Of a stretch of 64,000 nucleotides of DNA, positions 1 to 9,973 are shown one piece after another. The stretch is from Acinetobacter lwoffii (GTDB lineage Bacteria > Pseudomonadota > Gammaproteobacteria > Pseudomonadales > Moraxellaceae). The first letter of the stretch is position 1, and the number at the start of each line of letters is the position of its first letter. The position numbers and the translations under genes are program-made. The notes beneath the pieces are model-generated. The model was not told where the DNA came from. It ran no database searches and worked only from the letters and a program-made list of their open reading frames with translations. The stretch covers positions 2,108,001 to 2,172,000 of the forward strand of contig NZ_CP077369.1 in NCBI RefSeq assembly GCF_019048525.1, read 5' to 3'.

Positions 1-472
1 CTTTAACCAGAGCAACATCAGCTGTTAAAGATTCTTCCAGAATGTAAGACTTGCCATTAAATTCACGGACATCCTTACCTTCAGCGATCACGGTTCCGAC
101 ACCCGTCGCCGTATAAAAAGCCGGAATACCGGCACCGCCAGCACGTAATTTTTCTGCCAGTGTACCCTGTGGGGTCAGCTCAACTTCCAGTTCGCCATTT
201 AAATATTGACGTTCAAACTCTTTATTCTCACCCACATAAGAGGAGATCATTTTTTTAATTTGTTTGGTTTCCAGCAGAAGTCCGAGACCGAAGCCGTCTA
301 CGCCGGCATTGTTGGAAATACAGGTGAGTTGCTTAGCACCTGTTTCTTTTAGTGCTGTAATCAGGGCTTCTGGAATACCACATAGGCCGAAACCACCAAC
401 GGCCAGAGTATGACCATCTTGCACCACATCCTTTAAGGCGGATTGATCGCTGTCATAAACCTTGTTTGACAT
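1..472 (-). CDS. scoA: 3-oxoacid CoA-transferase subunit A (partial, C-terminus outside window)
   Basis: Translating the minus strand from the ATG at 470-472 gives about 157 residues beginning [20 protein letters not shown], with the family I CoA-transferase alpha-subunit glycine motif [13 protein letters not shown] near residue 26 and SNNAG near residue 53. The enzyme moves CoA from succinyl-CoA to acetoacetate. Acetoacetate is an end product of leucine breakdown, which fits the liu genes just upstream on the same strand. A good ribosome site (AGAGGTGAC) precedes the start; the same sequence precedes liuC. The reading frame continues off the left edge, so subunit B is presumably beyond it. 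Confidence 0.9.
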   Translation of the reverse strand, partial: MSNKVYDSDQSALKDVVQDGHTLAVGGFGLCGIPEALITALKETGAKQLTCISNNAGVDGFGLGLLLETKQIKKMISSYVGENKEFERQYLNGELEVELTPQGTLAEKLRAGGAGIPAFYTATGVGTVIAEGKDVREFNGKSYILEESLTADVALVK

Positions 473-565
473 CTTGTCACCTCTATTATTGTTGTAGCAG
501 ACTTCAATCTGCTGCTTATATCCTTATGGCTTGCTTGAAAGCATTTTGCTCAAGCAAGTTTATTT

Positions 566-1468
566 TCAAGCACAGGCTTTTTGCCAATAGGCATTGGCAT
601 AATTGGATGGATTATTGCGCTGCAAGACTTCACTGATATTACGGCTGGCCTGCATCAGGGCATCCAGCTGAATACCGGTTTGAAAGCCCATATTCGAGAG
701 CAGGTAATACAGGTCTTCAGTTGAGACATTGCCGGAAGCGCCTTTGGCATAAGGGCAACCACCTAGGCCGGCAATGGATGAATCAAAGACCCGAATGCCT
801 TGCAGTAAAGACTGGTAAATATTGGCAATGGCCATGCCGTAAGTATTATGAAAATGGCCTGCCAAAACTTTAGTATCAAGTTCAGCCAGACAGGCCTCCC
901 AGACATTTTTCACCCGATCCGGTGTTGCTGTACCAATGGTTTCACCCAATGACACTTCATAGCAGCCCATCTCCAGCAAACGCTGGGTGACTTTGACCAC
1001 CTGCTTCGGATCAATGGCACCTTCATAAGGACAGTCCGCCATGCAGGAAACATAGCCACGTACCTTAATATCATTGGCTTTGGCTGCTGCCATGACATCG
1101 GCAAACTTCTCGAAGCTTTCATCAATCGAGCAGTTGATGTTTTTGCGGGTAAAGCTTTCAGAAGCTGCAGTAAATACCGCCACTTCCTTGCAACCCACAG
1201 CCAGTGCCGATTCAAAACCTTTCATGTTTGGGGTTAATAAACTGAACTGAATATTCGGATCTTGGGGTAGGCTGGCAAAGAGCACATCACTGTCTGCCAT
1301 TCGCGGTACCCATTTGGCTGAAACGCAGGAGCCGACTTCGATGGACTGCAGACCGGTTTTCATTAGGTCCAGAATCAGGTTTTTCCGGTCATCCAATGTC
1401 AAAGGTATTTTTTCATTTTGCAGGCCATCGCGTGGCCCGACCTCTACGATTTTGACAAAATCCGTCAT
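566..1468 (-). CDS. liuE: Hydroxymethylglutaryl-CoA lyase
   Basis: This 300-residue TIM-barrel lyase splits HMG-CoA into acetyl-CoA and acetoacetate, the last step of leucine degradation. Visible signatures are GPRDGLQNE at 11-19, the metal-binding HFHN at 205-208, and the family signature GLGGCPYAKGASGNVSTED at 234-252 with the expected catalytic Cys238. Its start overlaps the stop of the preceding carboxylase gene by 4 nt (ATGA), with a strong GGAGGAAG ribosome site inside that gene, so the two are translationally coupled. Length is typical for the bacterial family. Confidence 0.95.
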   Translation of the reverse strand: MTDFVKIVEVGPRDGLQNEKIPLTLDDRKNLILDLMKTGLQSIEVGSCVSAKWVPRMADSDVLFASLPQDPNIQFSLLTPNMKGFESALAVGCKEVAVFTAASESFTRKNINCSIDESFEKFADVMAAAKANDIKVRGYVSCMADCPYEGAIDPKQVVKVTQRLLEMGCYEVSLGETIGTATPDRVKNVWEACLAELDTKVLAGHFHNTYGMAIANIYQSLLQGIRVFDSSIAGLGGCPYAKGASGNVSTEDLYYLLSNMGFQTGIQLDALMQASRNISEVLQRNNPSNYANAYWQKACA

Positions 1469-3459
1469 GCCACTTCCTCCGCCAGAGGCTGGAACTCGAC
1501 CAGTTCATCACCGGCTTTAACCTGATCACCCTTCTGAAAATATGAGCTTGCGATGATGCCGTCATGCGGTGCGCGAATCGAGTATTCGATCTTCATGGCT
1601 TCCAGCGTCATCAGCACATCATCTTTTTTGACTTTGTCATTGGCTGCCACGAGCACCTGGGTAATGACACCTGGCATTGGTGCGATCAGGTTATTTTCCG
1701 TGCCTTGTTCATCCTGATTATTAAAATCAGACTTCAAGTAATTAAACTTATAGCTTTGACCATTCTGGAACAGGGTAATGCCTTGCTCACTCTGGCTAAA
1801 AGCCAGTTTTTGCTGTTTACCCGCCAGTTGCAAGGCTAAAGTATGGGCATCGACGAGTTGACCCTGAATCTGAATTTGCTGACCGTTATAGCTGGCAACA
1901 AAGCCTTGATCTTGGGTGCTGAACTGAATTTTCAGGTTAATGCCATTGCGTTGTAATTGCACTGTATGACTATTCTGTTGGTTTAAGCGCCAGAATGCTT
2001 GCTGCTGCCATACCGGGTTGCTTGGAACGGGATTCTGTGCCTGATGTGACAGAAGTTCAATCAGTGCGGCACTAACTACCAGTTCGGCACGGATATCCGC
2101 AGAAGGTTTGAGCAGAAATTCTTCTTCACGCTGAATCAGGCCAGTATCTAAATGTGCATTTTTAAACGAGTCACACAGCACCAGGCGATCTAGAAAAGCA
2201 ATATTGTTACCCAGACCATCGACATGGAACTGACCCAGCGCATGGTGCATCTGGGTTAGGGCTGCTTCACGATTTTTACCCCAGACAATCAGTTTGGCAA
2301 TCATCGGATCATAATAAGTGCTGATCTCGTCGCCTTCGACAATACCGCTATCGACACGTACACAGTCACTTTGCTCCGGATAATGCAGGTAGCTGATCTG
2401 ACCGATCGCCGGGATAAAACCTTTTTCCGGCTCTTCAGCATAGACACGGGCTTCAAGCGCATGACCGTGAATCTGCAATTCATGCTGCTGCTTCGGTAAA
2501 GGTTCACCAAAAGCTACGCGCAGTTGCCATTCTACCAGATCCTGTCCGGTAATCATTTCAGTCACCGGATGTTCAACCTGTAGGCGGGTGTTCATTTCCA
2601 TGAAATAGGCCGTACCGTCTTGCTCGACAATAAACTCTACCGTACCGGCGCCAACGTAATTCACTGCACGAGCGGCATCAATCGCAGCCTGACGCATCGC
2701 TTCCAGTTTATCTTCTGGCATTTTTGGTGCAGGCGCTTCTTCTAGCACTTTCTGGTGGCGACGTTGTACCGAACAATCACGCTCAAACAGATGTACATAG
2801 TTGCCATGTGTATCGCCAAAAACTTGCACTTCAATATGACGTGGCTGAATCACATAACGTTCAATCAGAACGTCTTCATTGCCAAAACTTGAACGTGCTT
2901 CACTCTTACATGAAGCAAGCGAGCTAAGAAAATCTTCGCTGCGTTCCACCAGACGCATGCCTTTACCGCCACCACCGGCACTGGCCTTGATCAGTACCGG
3001 ATAGCCAATATTGTCTGCCTGCTGTTTCAGGAAGTCGGCATCCTGATTGGTCCCATGATAGCCGGGGGTTAGAGGCACACCGGCTTTTTCCATCAGCGCT
3101 TTAGAGGTGGCCTTTAGACCCATTGCCAGAATGGCATCGACTGGCGGGCCAATAAAGACAATATTGTTGTCCTGACAGGCCAAGGCAAACTGGTCATTTT
3201 CGGACAGGAAACCATAACCGGGGTGAATCGCCTGGGCACCAGTGTTTTTGGCTGCCTGAATAATGCGATCAATTTGCAAATAACTTTGAGCTGCTGGCGA
3301 TTCACCAATATAGATCGCTTCATCGGCCAGTTTCACATGTTGTGCCTGCGCATCAGCATCGGAATAGACGGCAACGGTGGCAATTCCTAATTTCTTCGCT
3401 GTACGAATCACACGGCAGGCAATTTCACCACGGTTGGCAATTAAAATCTTCTCAAACAT
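1465..3459 (-). CDS. liuD: Methylcrotonoyl-CoA carboxylase, biotin-containing alpha subunit
   Basis: This 664-residue protein carboxylates its biotin with bicarbonate and ATP and passes the CO2 to the beta subunit, which converts 3-methylcrotonyl-CoA to 3-methylglutaconyl-CoA. Order of domains: an N-terminal biotin carboxylase with the glycine-rich ATP-grasp loop KASAGGGGKGMR and the MEMNTRLQVEHPVTE stretch, a less conserved middle region, and a C-terminal biotinyl domain whose EAMKIEY places the biotinylated lysine at about 623. GAGAAGGA lies before the ATG. It is separated from liuC by 19 nt and belongs to the same operon. Confidence 0.96.
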   Translation of the reverse strand: MFEKILIANRGEIACRVIRTAKKLGIATVAVYSDADAQAQHVKLADEAIYIGESPAAQSYLQIDRIIQAAKNTGAQAIHPGYGFLSENDQFALACQDNNIVFIGPPVDAILAMGLKATSKALMEKAGVPLTPGYHGTNQDADFLKQQADNIGYPVLIKASAGGGGKGMRLVERSEDFLSSLASCKSEARSSFGNEDVLIERYVIQPRHIEVQVFGDTHGNYVHLFERDCSVQRRHQKVLEEAPAPKMPEDKLEAMRQAAIDAARAVNYVGAGTVEFIVEQDGTAYFMEMNTRLQVEHPVTEMITGQDLVEWQLRVAFGEPLPKQQHELQIHGHALEARVYAEEPEKGFIPAIGQISYLHYPEQSDCVRVDSGIVEGDEISTYYDPMIAKLIVWGKNREAALTQMHHALGQFHVDGLGNNIAFLDRLVLCDSFKNAHLDTGLIQREEEFLLKPSADIRAELVVSAALIELLSHQAQNPVPSNPVWQQQAFWRLNQQNSHTVQLQRNGINLKIQFSTQDQGFVASYNGQQIQIQGQLVDAHTLALQLAGKQQKLAFSQSEQGITLFQNGQSYKFNYLKSDFNNQDEQGTENNLIAPMPGVITQVLVAANDKVKKDDVLMTLEAMKIEYSIRAPHDGIIASSYFQKGDQVKAGDELVEFQPLAEEVA

Positions 3460-3478
3460 TGTAGGATCCTTCTCGTTG

Positions 3479-4273
3479 TTATGCCGTGGTCTTGATCCAA
3501 GCCGGGCTTTGTTTGTTCAAAAATGCATTCAGTCCATTTTTCGCCTCATCTCCCTGGCGAATATGGGCAATATGCTGTGCTGTTTTAAGCAGTAAATCTT
3601 CGGTCAATACCTGTTGGTCAACCAGTTGAATCAACTGTTTCGATGCGCTCTGTGCGGCAGGACCACCAAGTAAAAGTGCTTCCACAATTTCATCAATTTT
3701 GCTGTCGAGCTGTTCTGGTGGAGTGACTTCATGCGCAAGACCAATGCTTTTGGCCTGTTCAGCAGTAATCCGCTCGGCAGTCAGGAAATAACGTGAAGCT
3801 TGACGTGTACCAATTGCACGAATTACATACGGGCTGATGGTCGAAGGTGCCAGACCTAAGCGAACCTCGGAAGTGGCAAACTTGGCATCTGTACTGGCCA
3901 CACAAATATCACAGGCTGAGGCCAGCCCCATGCCGCCACCAAAGGCAATGCCGTGTACCCGGGCAATGGTTGGCTGTTTTAAGGTCGCCAGACTTTGCAG
4001 CATTTTTGCCAGTTTGAGCGCATCCGCCTCATTGTCTGCCTGTGATGCCTGACCGGCCTGTTTCATCCAGTTCAGATCCGCACCCGCAGAGAAGCTTTTG
4101 CCACGACCCGCCAGAATCACCACGCGTACATCATCACGGTTATTTAAAGACTGGAAGCAAGCATGCAGTTCTTCAATGACTTGAGTATTAAAGGCATTGT
4201 GCAGTTCAGCACGGTTAATCCAAACCGTTGCCACCTGATTCTGCTGTTCGAGCTGTAAAAATTGATATGTCAT
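3479..4273 (-). CDS. liuC: Methylglutaconyl-CoA hydratase (enoyl-CoA hydratase family)
   Basis: A 264-residue crotonase-fold protein. The CoA-binding segment FSAGADLNWM is at 61-70 and the second oxyanion-hole loop GIAFGGGMGL at 108-117. Between the two subunits of methylcrotonyl-CoA carboxylase, the expected reaction is hydration of 3-methylglutaconyl-CoA to HMG-CoA. Family membership is clear; the exact substrate rests on its place in the operon. It lies 11 nt after liuB and has an AGAGGTGAC ribosome site. Confidence 0.92.
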   Translation of the reverse strand: MTYQFLQLEQQNQVATVWINRAELHNAFNTQVIEELHACFQSLNNRDDVRVVILAGRGKSFSAGADLNWMKQAGQASQADNEADALKLAKMLQSLATLKQPTIARVHGIAFGGGMGLASACDICVASTDAKFATSEVRLGLAPSTISPYVIRAIGTRQASRYFLTAERITAEQAKSIGLAHEVTPPEQLDSKIDEIVEALLLGGPAAQSASKQLIQLVDQQVLTEDLLLKTAQHIAHIRQGDEAKNGLNAFLNKQSPAWIKTTA

Positions 4274-4284
4274 TTTGTCACCTC

Positions 4285-5886
4285 TTACATGCGGAACACG
4301 CCGAATTTGGTTGGCTGGATGGGCGCATTCAGGGCTGCAGCTAGACTTAAAGCCAGAACCTCACGTGATTGCGCCGGATCAATCACACCGTCATCCCATA
4401 AACGCGAAGACGCATAATAAGGATGGCCTTGGCGTTCGTATTGATCACGAATTGGTTGTTTAAACTGGTCTTCTTCTTCAGCTGACCAGCTGCCGCCTTT
4501 CTGTTCAATCTGGTCACGTTTTAAGGTCGACAAAACGCTAGAGGCCTGTTCACCGCCCATCACTGAAATACGCGAGTTTGGCCAGGTCCACATAAAGCGC
4601 GGCGAGTAGGCGCGGCCACACATACCGTAGTTGCCAGCACCAAAAGAACCGCCAATCACTAGAGTCAACTTAGGCACATTGGCGTTGGCGACGGCCATCA
4701 CCAGCTTGGCACCATTTTTGGCAATGCCTTCATTTTCATACTGGCGACCGACCATAAAGCCGGTAATGTTTTGCAGGAAAATCAGCGGAATATTGCGCTG
4801 GGTACACAGTTCAATAAAATGTGCGCCTTTTTGGGCAGACTCGGAAAATAGAATGCCATTATTGGCAATAATCCCGATTGGCATGCCATAGAGCTTGGCA
4901 AAACCGGTCACCAGGGTAGTGCCGAAACGTGCCTTGAACTCGTCAAAACGTGAGCCATCGACAATACGCGCTATCACTTCACGGATATCAAAAGGCTTGC
5001 GCGCGTCACTCGGCACAATGCCGTACAGTTCCGAACTGTCAAACAGCGGCGCTTCGATTTCATCTGCGGTCTTGTTTGGCTTTTTGTTCAGGTTGGCCAC
5101 GATGTTGCGGGCAATCGCAAGTGCATGTTCATCGTTTTCAGCCAGATGATCAGCCACGCCAGACAAACGGGTATGCACATCACCACCACCGAGATCCTCA
5201 CTGGACACCACTTCACCAGTAGCTGCCTTAACTAGAGGAGGGCCGCCTAGGAAAATGGTGCCCTGATTGCGGACAATAATGGTTTCATCTGACATGGCAG
5301 GCACATAAGCACCGCCTGCAGTACAGCTGCCCATCACCACTGCAATTTGGGCGATACCTTGGCTCGACATACGTGCCTGATTGTAGAAAATACGGCCGAA
5401 GTGATCGCGGTCTGGAAATACTTCATCCTGTAAAGGCAAATATGCACCGCCTGAATCCACCAGATAAATACAAGTCAGATGGTTCTGTTCGGCAATTTCC
5501 TGGGCACGTAAATGCTTTTTCACTGTTAATGGATAATAAGTACCGCCTTTCACCGTAGCATCATTGGCGATGATCATGCAGGTCACACCGTTGACCTGAC
5601 CAACACCAGCGACCACACCTGCGGCAGGAACATCATCCTGATACACCTGATAGGCAGCCAGCTGACCAATTTCCAGAAAAGCGGTTCCTGGATCGATCAG
5701 GTGATTAATCCGTTCACGGGGGAGTAATTTGCCACGGTCCAGATGTTTTTGACGGGCAGTTTCGCCACCACCCAAAGCAATTTTTTCAATTTTCTGTTTT
5801 AGGTCATCCACCAGTTGCAGCATGGCAGTCTGGTTGGTTTTAAACTCTTCACTACGTATATTGATTTTGCTCGATAACTGATTCAT
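4285..5886 (-). CDS. liuB: Methylcrotonoyl-CoA carboxylase, carboxyltransferase beta subunit
   Basis: This 533-residue carboxyltransferase has two crotonase-like halves. [16 protein letters not shown], and later [20 protein letters not shown], are the usual beta-subunit acyl-CoA and biotin-binding loops. It pairs with the biotinylated subunit downstream. I chose the ATG at 5886 over one 9 nt upstream at 5895, because AAGGA lies 8 nt before the former but directly abuts the latter. It is separated from liuA by 26-35 nt and co-oriented with it. Confidence 0.95.
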   Translation of the reverse strand: MNQLSSKINIRSEEFKTNQTAMLQLVDDLKQKIEKIALGGGETARQKHLDRGKLLPRERINHLIDPGTAFLEIGQLAAYQVYQDDVPAAGVVAGVGQVNGVTCMIIANDATVKGGTYYPLTVKKHLRAQEIAEQNHLTCIYLVDSGGAYLPLQDEVFPDRDHFGRIFYNQARMSSQGIAQIAVVMGSCTAGGAYVPAMSDETIIVRNQGTIFLGGPPLVKAATGEVVSSEDLGGGDVHTRLSGVADHLAENDEHALAIARNIVANLNKKPNKTADEIEAPLFDSSELYGIVPSDARKPFDIREVIARIVDGSRFDEFKARFGTTLVTGFAKLYGMPIGIIANNGILFSESAQKGAHFIELCTQRNIPLIFLQNITGFMVGRQYENEGIAKNGAKLVMAVANANVPKLTLVIGGSFGAGNYGMCGRAYSPRFMWTWPNSRISVMGGEQASSVLSTLKRDQIEQKGGSWSAEEEDQFKQPIRDQYERQGHPYYASSRLWDDGVIDPAQSREVLALSLAAALNAPIQPTKFGVFRM

Positions 5887-5921
5887 GACCAACATCCTTG
5901 TTTTATTCTAAGTGTTAAGGT

Positions 5922-7094
5922 TTAGGCTGTTTCGTTGAAAAGTTCACGGCCAATCAGCATGCGGCGGATTTCTGAAGTACCGGCGCCAATTTCATACAGT
6001 TTGGCATCACGCCATAAACGGCCGGCAGCAAATTCGTTGATATAACCGTTACCACCTAAAGTCTGAATGGTTTCTCCTGCCATCCAGGTCGCTTTTTCAG
6101 CAGCATATAAAATGGCACTGGCAGCATCTTTACGCAGGCTACGGCTATGCTCAGCTTTGTCACATTCAGCACCGACCGCATAAACCAGTGCCTTACAGGC
6201 TAGCCAGGTCGAATACATGTCGGCAATTTTGCCTTGCATTAACTGGAATTCGCCCAGCGCCTGACCAAACTGTTTACGGTCATGAATATATGGAATCACG
6301 GTATCCATACAGGCATCCATAATCCCCAGTGGGCCAGCACTCAATACAGCACGCTCATAGTCCAGACCACTCATCAAGACCTTGGTGCCATTACCGACGC
6401 CGCCCATGACGTTTTCTTTGGGTACTTCGACATTGTCAAAAAACAGCGGATAAGTGTTTGAACCGCGCATACCCAGTTTGTCCAAATGTGTGCCATGACT
6501 GAAACCTGGCATATTTTTTTCAACCAGAAAGGCGGTCATGCCTTTGGCGCCGGCCTGCAAATCGGTTTTTGCATAGACCACCAGGACATCGGCATCGCCA
6601 CCATTGGTGATCCACATTTTTGAACCATTCAACAGGTAGTGATCGCCTTTGTCTTCTGCTTTCAGTTTCATGCTCACCACATCCGAGCCTGCATTCGGTT
6701 CAGACATTGCCAAGGCACCGACATATTCACCTGAAATCAGTTTAGGCAGATAACGCTGTTTCTGTTCTTCAGTACCATTTCGCTTAATTTGGTTTACACA
6801 TAGGTTAGAATGTGCGCCATAGGACAGCCCAATGGATGCAGAAGCACGGGAAATTTCCTGCATGGCAATGATGTGCGCCAGATAACCAAAATTTGAACCG
6901 CCATATTCCTCACTGACTGTCAGCCCGAGCAGGCCCATCTCGCCAAACTTTTTCCAAAGGTGGGCAGGGAACTTGTTGTCACGGTCAACCTGTTGAGCAA
7001 TCGGGGTAATTTCTTTGGCGCAAAAAGCGGCCACTGAATCACGAAGCGCTATTAGAGTTTCATCCAAACCGAAATCCAAGCTTTGTAAATTCAT
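5922..7094 (-). CDS. liuA: Isovaleryl-CoA dehydrogenase
   Basis: This 390-residue flavoprotein of the acyl-CoA dehydrogenase family oxidises isovaleryl-CoA to 3-methylcrotonyl-CoA and hands electrons to ETF. Visible are the signature [13 protein letters not shown], the substrate loop [20 protein letters not shown], and [14 protein letters not shown]. That last segment carries the catalytic glutamate position typical of isovaleryl-CoA dehydrogenases rather than the C-terminal Glu of other family members. It is the first gene of the minus-strand leucine operon and faces a divergent TetR regulator across about 150 bp. Confidence 0.95.
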   Translation of the reverse strand: MNLQSLDFGLDETLIALRDSVAAFCAKEITPIAQQVDRDNKFPAHLWKKFGEMGLLGLTVSEEYGGSNFGYLAHIIAMQEISRASASIGLSYGAHSNLCVNQIKRNGTEEQKQRYLPKLISGEYVGALAMSEPNAGSDVVSMKLKAEDKGDHYLLNGSKMWITNGGDADVLVVYAKTDLQAGAKGMTAFLVEKNMPGFSHGTHLDKLGMRGSNTYPLFFDNVEVPKENVMGGVGNGTKVLMSGLDYERAVLSAGPLGIMDACMDTVIPYIHDRKQFGQALGEFQLMQGKIADMYSTWLACKALVYAVGAECDKAEHSRSLRKDAASAILYAAEKATWMAGETIQTLGGNGYINEFAAGRLWRDAKLYEIGAGTSEIRRMLIGRELFNETA

Positions 7095-7184
7095 TCTTCA
7101 TCCATCCTGAGGTTATATTTGTTGTGTCCAAAAAAGCATTTTTGTTGTGCTTGTGGTTTTAACATACAATGAAAAAATAAAAAA

Positions 7185-7222
7185 GTGAATCTATATTCAC
7201 AAAATGATTTACAATTCATTTT
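7185..7222. promoter_or_regulatory. Two tandem operator-like inverted repeats between liuA and the TetR gene
   Basis: The first is GTGAAT-CTAT-ATTCAC at 7185-7200. The second is AAAATGA-TTTACAAT-TCATTTT at 7201-7222. Their cores (7186-7199 and 7205-7218) fit one 14-nt pattern, TGAnTnnnnATTCA, and start 19 bp apart. They lie in the only promoter region shared by the divergent liu operon and its TetR-family neighbour. Autoregulated dyads in this position are typical of the family. Assigning them as the TetR binding site is inference. Confidence 0.6.
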
Positions 7223-7242
7223 ATCTTGTTGAGAATAATTTT

Positions 7243-7878
7243 ATGAGTTATAAAAGATCATCATTGATGCAGGAACGAATGGAACAAAATCGCCTGTCGA
7301 TTTTGGAATCTGCTCGTGAACTGATTATTCAAGGGGGCTTGAAGGAGGCATCGATTCAGGCGATTGCAGAGCGCGCAGGCGTTTCTACAGGGCTGGTCTA
7401 TCGATATTTCGAAAGCAAAAGCCAGATTTTGATCGAGGTTTTGTCGGCCGCGATTCAGCATGAAGTCGGGATCCTGAACCATATTGCCGAGTCAGATTTG
7501 TCGCCAAAACTGAAATTGCAAAAATCTGTTACAACTTTTGTCAAGCGTGCCATGAATAGCCCCCAACTGGCGTATTCACTGATGTTCGAACCGGTTGATC
7601 CGGAAATGGAACATGAGCGTTTTCGCAGTAAGCAGCTGCTCAAGCAGAGCATTAAGGAAATTCTGGCCGAAGGAAAGGTCAATGGAGAATTCGAATTTGA
7701 AGATTTGAATACGGCAGCGTTGGGCGTAGTTGGTGCCATGACCTTTGTCGTGATTGAACCTTTAAATCCGTCCCGAAATGTCATGTTTGATCAGAAGTAT
7801 AAGGATCACTTTGTCAAACAGATTGCCGATTTTTGTGTCAACGCAGTACGTGGACAGGAGGAAAATTTACAAGCATAA
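7243..7878 (+). CDS. TetR/AcrR-family transcriptional regulator
   Basis: About 211 residues. The N-terminal helix-turn-helix has the usual TetR pattern IQAIAERAGVSTGLVYRYFESKSQIL, followed by a helical ligand-binding region without recognisable specificity. Divergence from the liu operon suggests it represses leucine degradation and responds to a pathway acyl-CoA. An in-frame ATG at 7204 would add 13 residues, but it lies inside the second dyad and has no ribosome site, so I prefer MSYKRSS at 7243. Many other bacteria use a MerR-type LiuR in this role. Confidence 0.88.
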   Translation: MSYKRSSLMQERMEQNRLSILESARELIIQGGLKEASIQAIAERAGVSTGLVYRYFESKSQILIEVLSAAIQHEVGILNHIAESDLSPKLKLQKSVTTFVKRAMNSPQLAYSLMFEPVDPEMEHERFRSKQLLKQSIKEILAEGKVNGEFEFEDLNTAALGVVGAMTFVVIEPLNPSRNVMFDQKYKDHFVKQIADFCVNAVRGQEENLQA

Positions 7879-7976
7879 ACACACAAAAAACCGGTACACA
7901 GACAAGGTCGTCGTGGTCATAAAACAATTAGTAAAGTTGAAAATCAGAATTACAAAGAATCAAGGAGATCGATTCA

Positions 7977-9665
7977 ATGACACAAGTACGGTTAAGCTAT
8001 GCCTATGGAACCAGCAGCCAGCCTTTATTGGGCATGACGATTGGTGAAAAATTTGATCAGGCTTGCGAGCGGTATGCAGAACGTGATGCGGTAGTGAGTT
8101 TGCATCAGAACATACGCCTCAGTTACCGGCAGCTACAGGAACAAGTCAATGCCTTTGCCTGTCAGCTGCTGAAAATGGGTATGCAAAAAGGTGATCGTCT
8201 GGCGATCTGGTCGCCGAACTGTGTGGAATGGACCATTACCCAGTTTGCAGCCTTCAAGGCAGGCATTATTCTGGTGAATTTAAATCCAGCTTATAAAAGC
8301 AACGAGCTTGAATATGTGCTAAACAAGGTCTCCTGTAAGGGACTGGTGATTGCAGCGCAGTTTAAGACGACGGACTATCAGGAAATTCTGACTAAAATTG
8401 CACCGGAATTGCAGGAAACCGAAGGTAAATTCCTTAATGCAGAGCGACTGCCACATTTAAAGCATGTGATTAAAATTGATGATCAGCAGCATACCGGCAT
8501 CCACCGTTTTCAGGATTTACTAAGCTCGCCTAGTGCGCAAGAGTTGGAACAACTGCAACAGATCTCCAGTGAATTGCAGTTTGATGAAACGATTAATATC
8601 CAGTTTACCTCGGGCACTACGGGCAATCCGAAAGGCACCATGTTGACCCATAATAATATTTTAAATAATGGTTATTTTGTCGGTGAAGCCATTCATTTAG
8701 GGCCAGAAGACCGTGTCTGTATTTCAGTGCCTTTATTCCACTGTTTTGGTATGGTCATGGGCAATCTGGCCTGTATTACGCATGGCTCTGCCATGATCTA
8801 TCCGTCTGCCGTGTTTAATCCGCTGGAAACCTTAAAAGCCATCCAGCAGGAAAGATGTACCGCGGCTTATGGTGTGCCGACTATGTTTATTGCGGTGCTG
8901 GAACATGAACAGTTTGACGAGTTTGATCTGTCCAGTCTGCGTACCGGGATTATGGCGGGTAGTCCATGTCCGCAGGAAATTATGCAGCGCGTGATTGAAC
9001 GGATGCATATGTCTGAAATCACGATTTGTTATGGCATGACTGAAACCGCACCCGTCAGTGCACAAAGCTCAACGGCAGACAGTGTCGAGCAACGTGTCAG
9101 TACGGTTGGCCGGGTACATCCGCATCTGGAAGTTAAAATTGTCGATGAAAATGGCAAGGTGGTTCCACGCGGCCAATTGGGTGAGCTGTGTGTACGTGGT
9201 TATTCAGTGATGCTCGGTTATTGGGAAGATCAGGATAAAACCCAGGAAGTGATTGATGCGGCGCGCTGGATGCATACCGGTGATATCGCTGAAATGGATG
9301 ATGAAGGCTTTGTCAAAATCAAGGGCCGAATCAAGGACGTGGTGATTCGTGGAGGGGAAAACCTGTTCCCGAAAGAAATTGAAGATTTCCTTTATACCCA
9401 TCCGGCTGTTTCAGATGTACAGGTGATTGGGGTGCCAGACCATAAATATGGTGAGGAACTTTGTGCCTGCATCATCCTGCATGAAAATGATCCTTGTACT
9501 GAAGAAACCATCCGTCAGTATTGTAAGGAGCATATTTCTCACAATAAAGTGCCGCGCTATGTGCGTTTCTTCCAGGAATTTCCAATGACGGCTTCAGGGA
9601 AGGCGCAGAAGTTCAAATTGCGTGAATTTATGCGTGAAGAGCTGAACTTGAAAGAGATTGCTTAA
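7977..9665 (+). CDS. AMP-binding acyl-CoA synthetase (FadD-like)
   Basis: A 562-residue ANL-superfamily ligase that activates a carboxylic acid as its CoA thioester through an acyl-AMP. Motifs in order: the phosphate loop TSGTTGNPKGT, YGMTETAPVSAQ, GYSVMLGYWED, TGDIAEMDDEGFVKIKGR, and the C-terminal lysine segment MTASGKAQKFKLRE. A clean AAGGAGAT ribosome site lies 9 nt before the ATG. Next to the liu regulator, the substrate may be isovalerate or another short to medium branched acid. Substrate choice cannot be read from the sequence. Confidence 0.9.
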   Translation: MTQVRLSYAYGTSSQPLLGMTIGEKFDQACERYAERDAVVSLHQNIRLSYRQLQEQVNAFACQLLKMGMQKGDRLAIWSPNCVEWTITQFAAFKAGIILVNLNPAYKSNELEYVLNKVSCKGLVIAAQFKTTDYQEILTKIAPELQETEGKFLNAERLPHLKHVIKIDDQQHTGIHRFQDLLSSPSAQELEQLQQISSELQFDETINIQFTSGTTGNPKGTMLTHNNILNNGYFVGEAIHLGPEDRVCISVPLFHCFGMVMGNLACITHGSAMIYPSAVFNPLETLKAIQQERCTAAYGVPTMFIAVLEHEQFDEFDLSSLRTGIMAGSPCPQEIMQRVIERMHMSEITICYGMTETAPVSAQSSTADSVEQRVSTVGRVHPHLEVKIVDENGKVVPRGQLGELCVRGYSVMLGYWEDQDKTQEVIDAARWMHTGDIAEMDDEGFVKIKGRIKDVVIRGGENLFPKEIEDFLYTHPAVSDVQVIGVPDHKYGEELCACIILHENDPCTEETIRQYCKEHISHNKVPRYVRFFQEFPMTASGKAQKFKLREFMREELNLKEIA

Positions 9666-9730
9666 ACTTTATTTTTTACGTTAGAACTAATCCTAAAGCT
9701 AACAATTAATAGCAACTCATCAGAGAGCCC

Positions 9731-9820
9731 GGCGACATGGATGTCGCCGTTTCACTGTATGGCAGGGATGCCATATCAGTGAAACAAAAGGGTTTGGTTA
9801 CTTTGCCCCGTCAAAGTAAC
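9731..9820. repeat. Three-hairpin structured intergenic element
   Basis: Three consecutive inverted repeats fill the 308-bp gap between the synthetase and the methyltransferase. They are GGCGACAT-GGATGTCGCC at 9731-9748, a longer stem GTTTCACTG...CAGTGAAAC closing 9749-9785 with an inner GGCAGGGATGCC stem, and GTTACTTTG-(6 nt)-CAAAGTAAC at 9797-9820. From memory, very similar sequences recur between genes in many proteobacteria. No reading frame of note crosses it. The remaining DNA up to 9973 shows nothing else I can support. Confidence 0.6.
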
Positions 9821-9973
9821 GAAAAACCTGCGCAATGGACGTTCAATATATCTAGCAGTTTGAGGTTGTACATTTAGCAAGATTCTAAAATGTCTGTAAA
9901 TGAATTTACTGATCACGACGGTCTGGTAATAGAAATACATGAATGTACTGAACATCTAAAATCAGAGTAAAAT

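Noticed and set aside
7204..7242. Upstream ATG of the TetR gene as the true start
   Set aside because: It lies within the second operator-like dyad and has no ribosome site.
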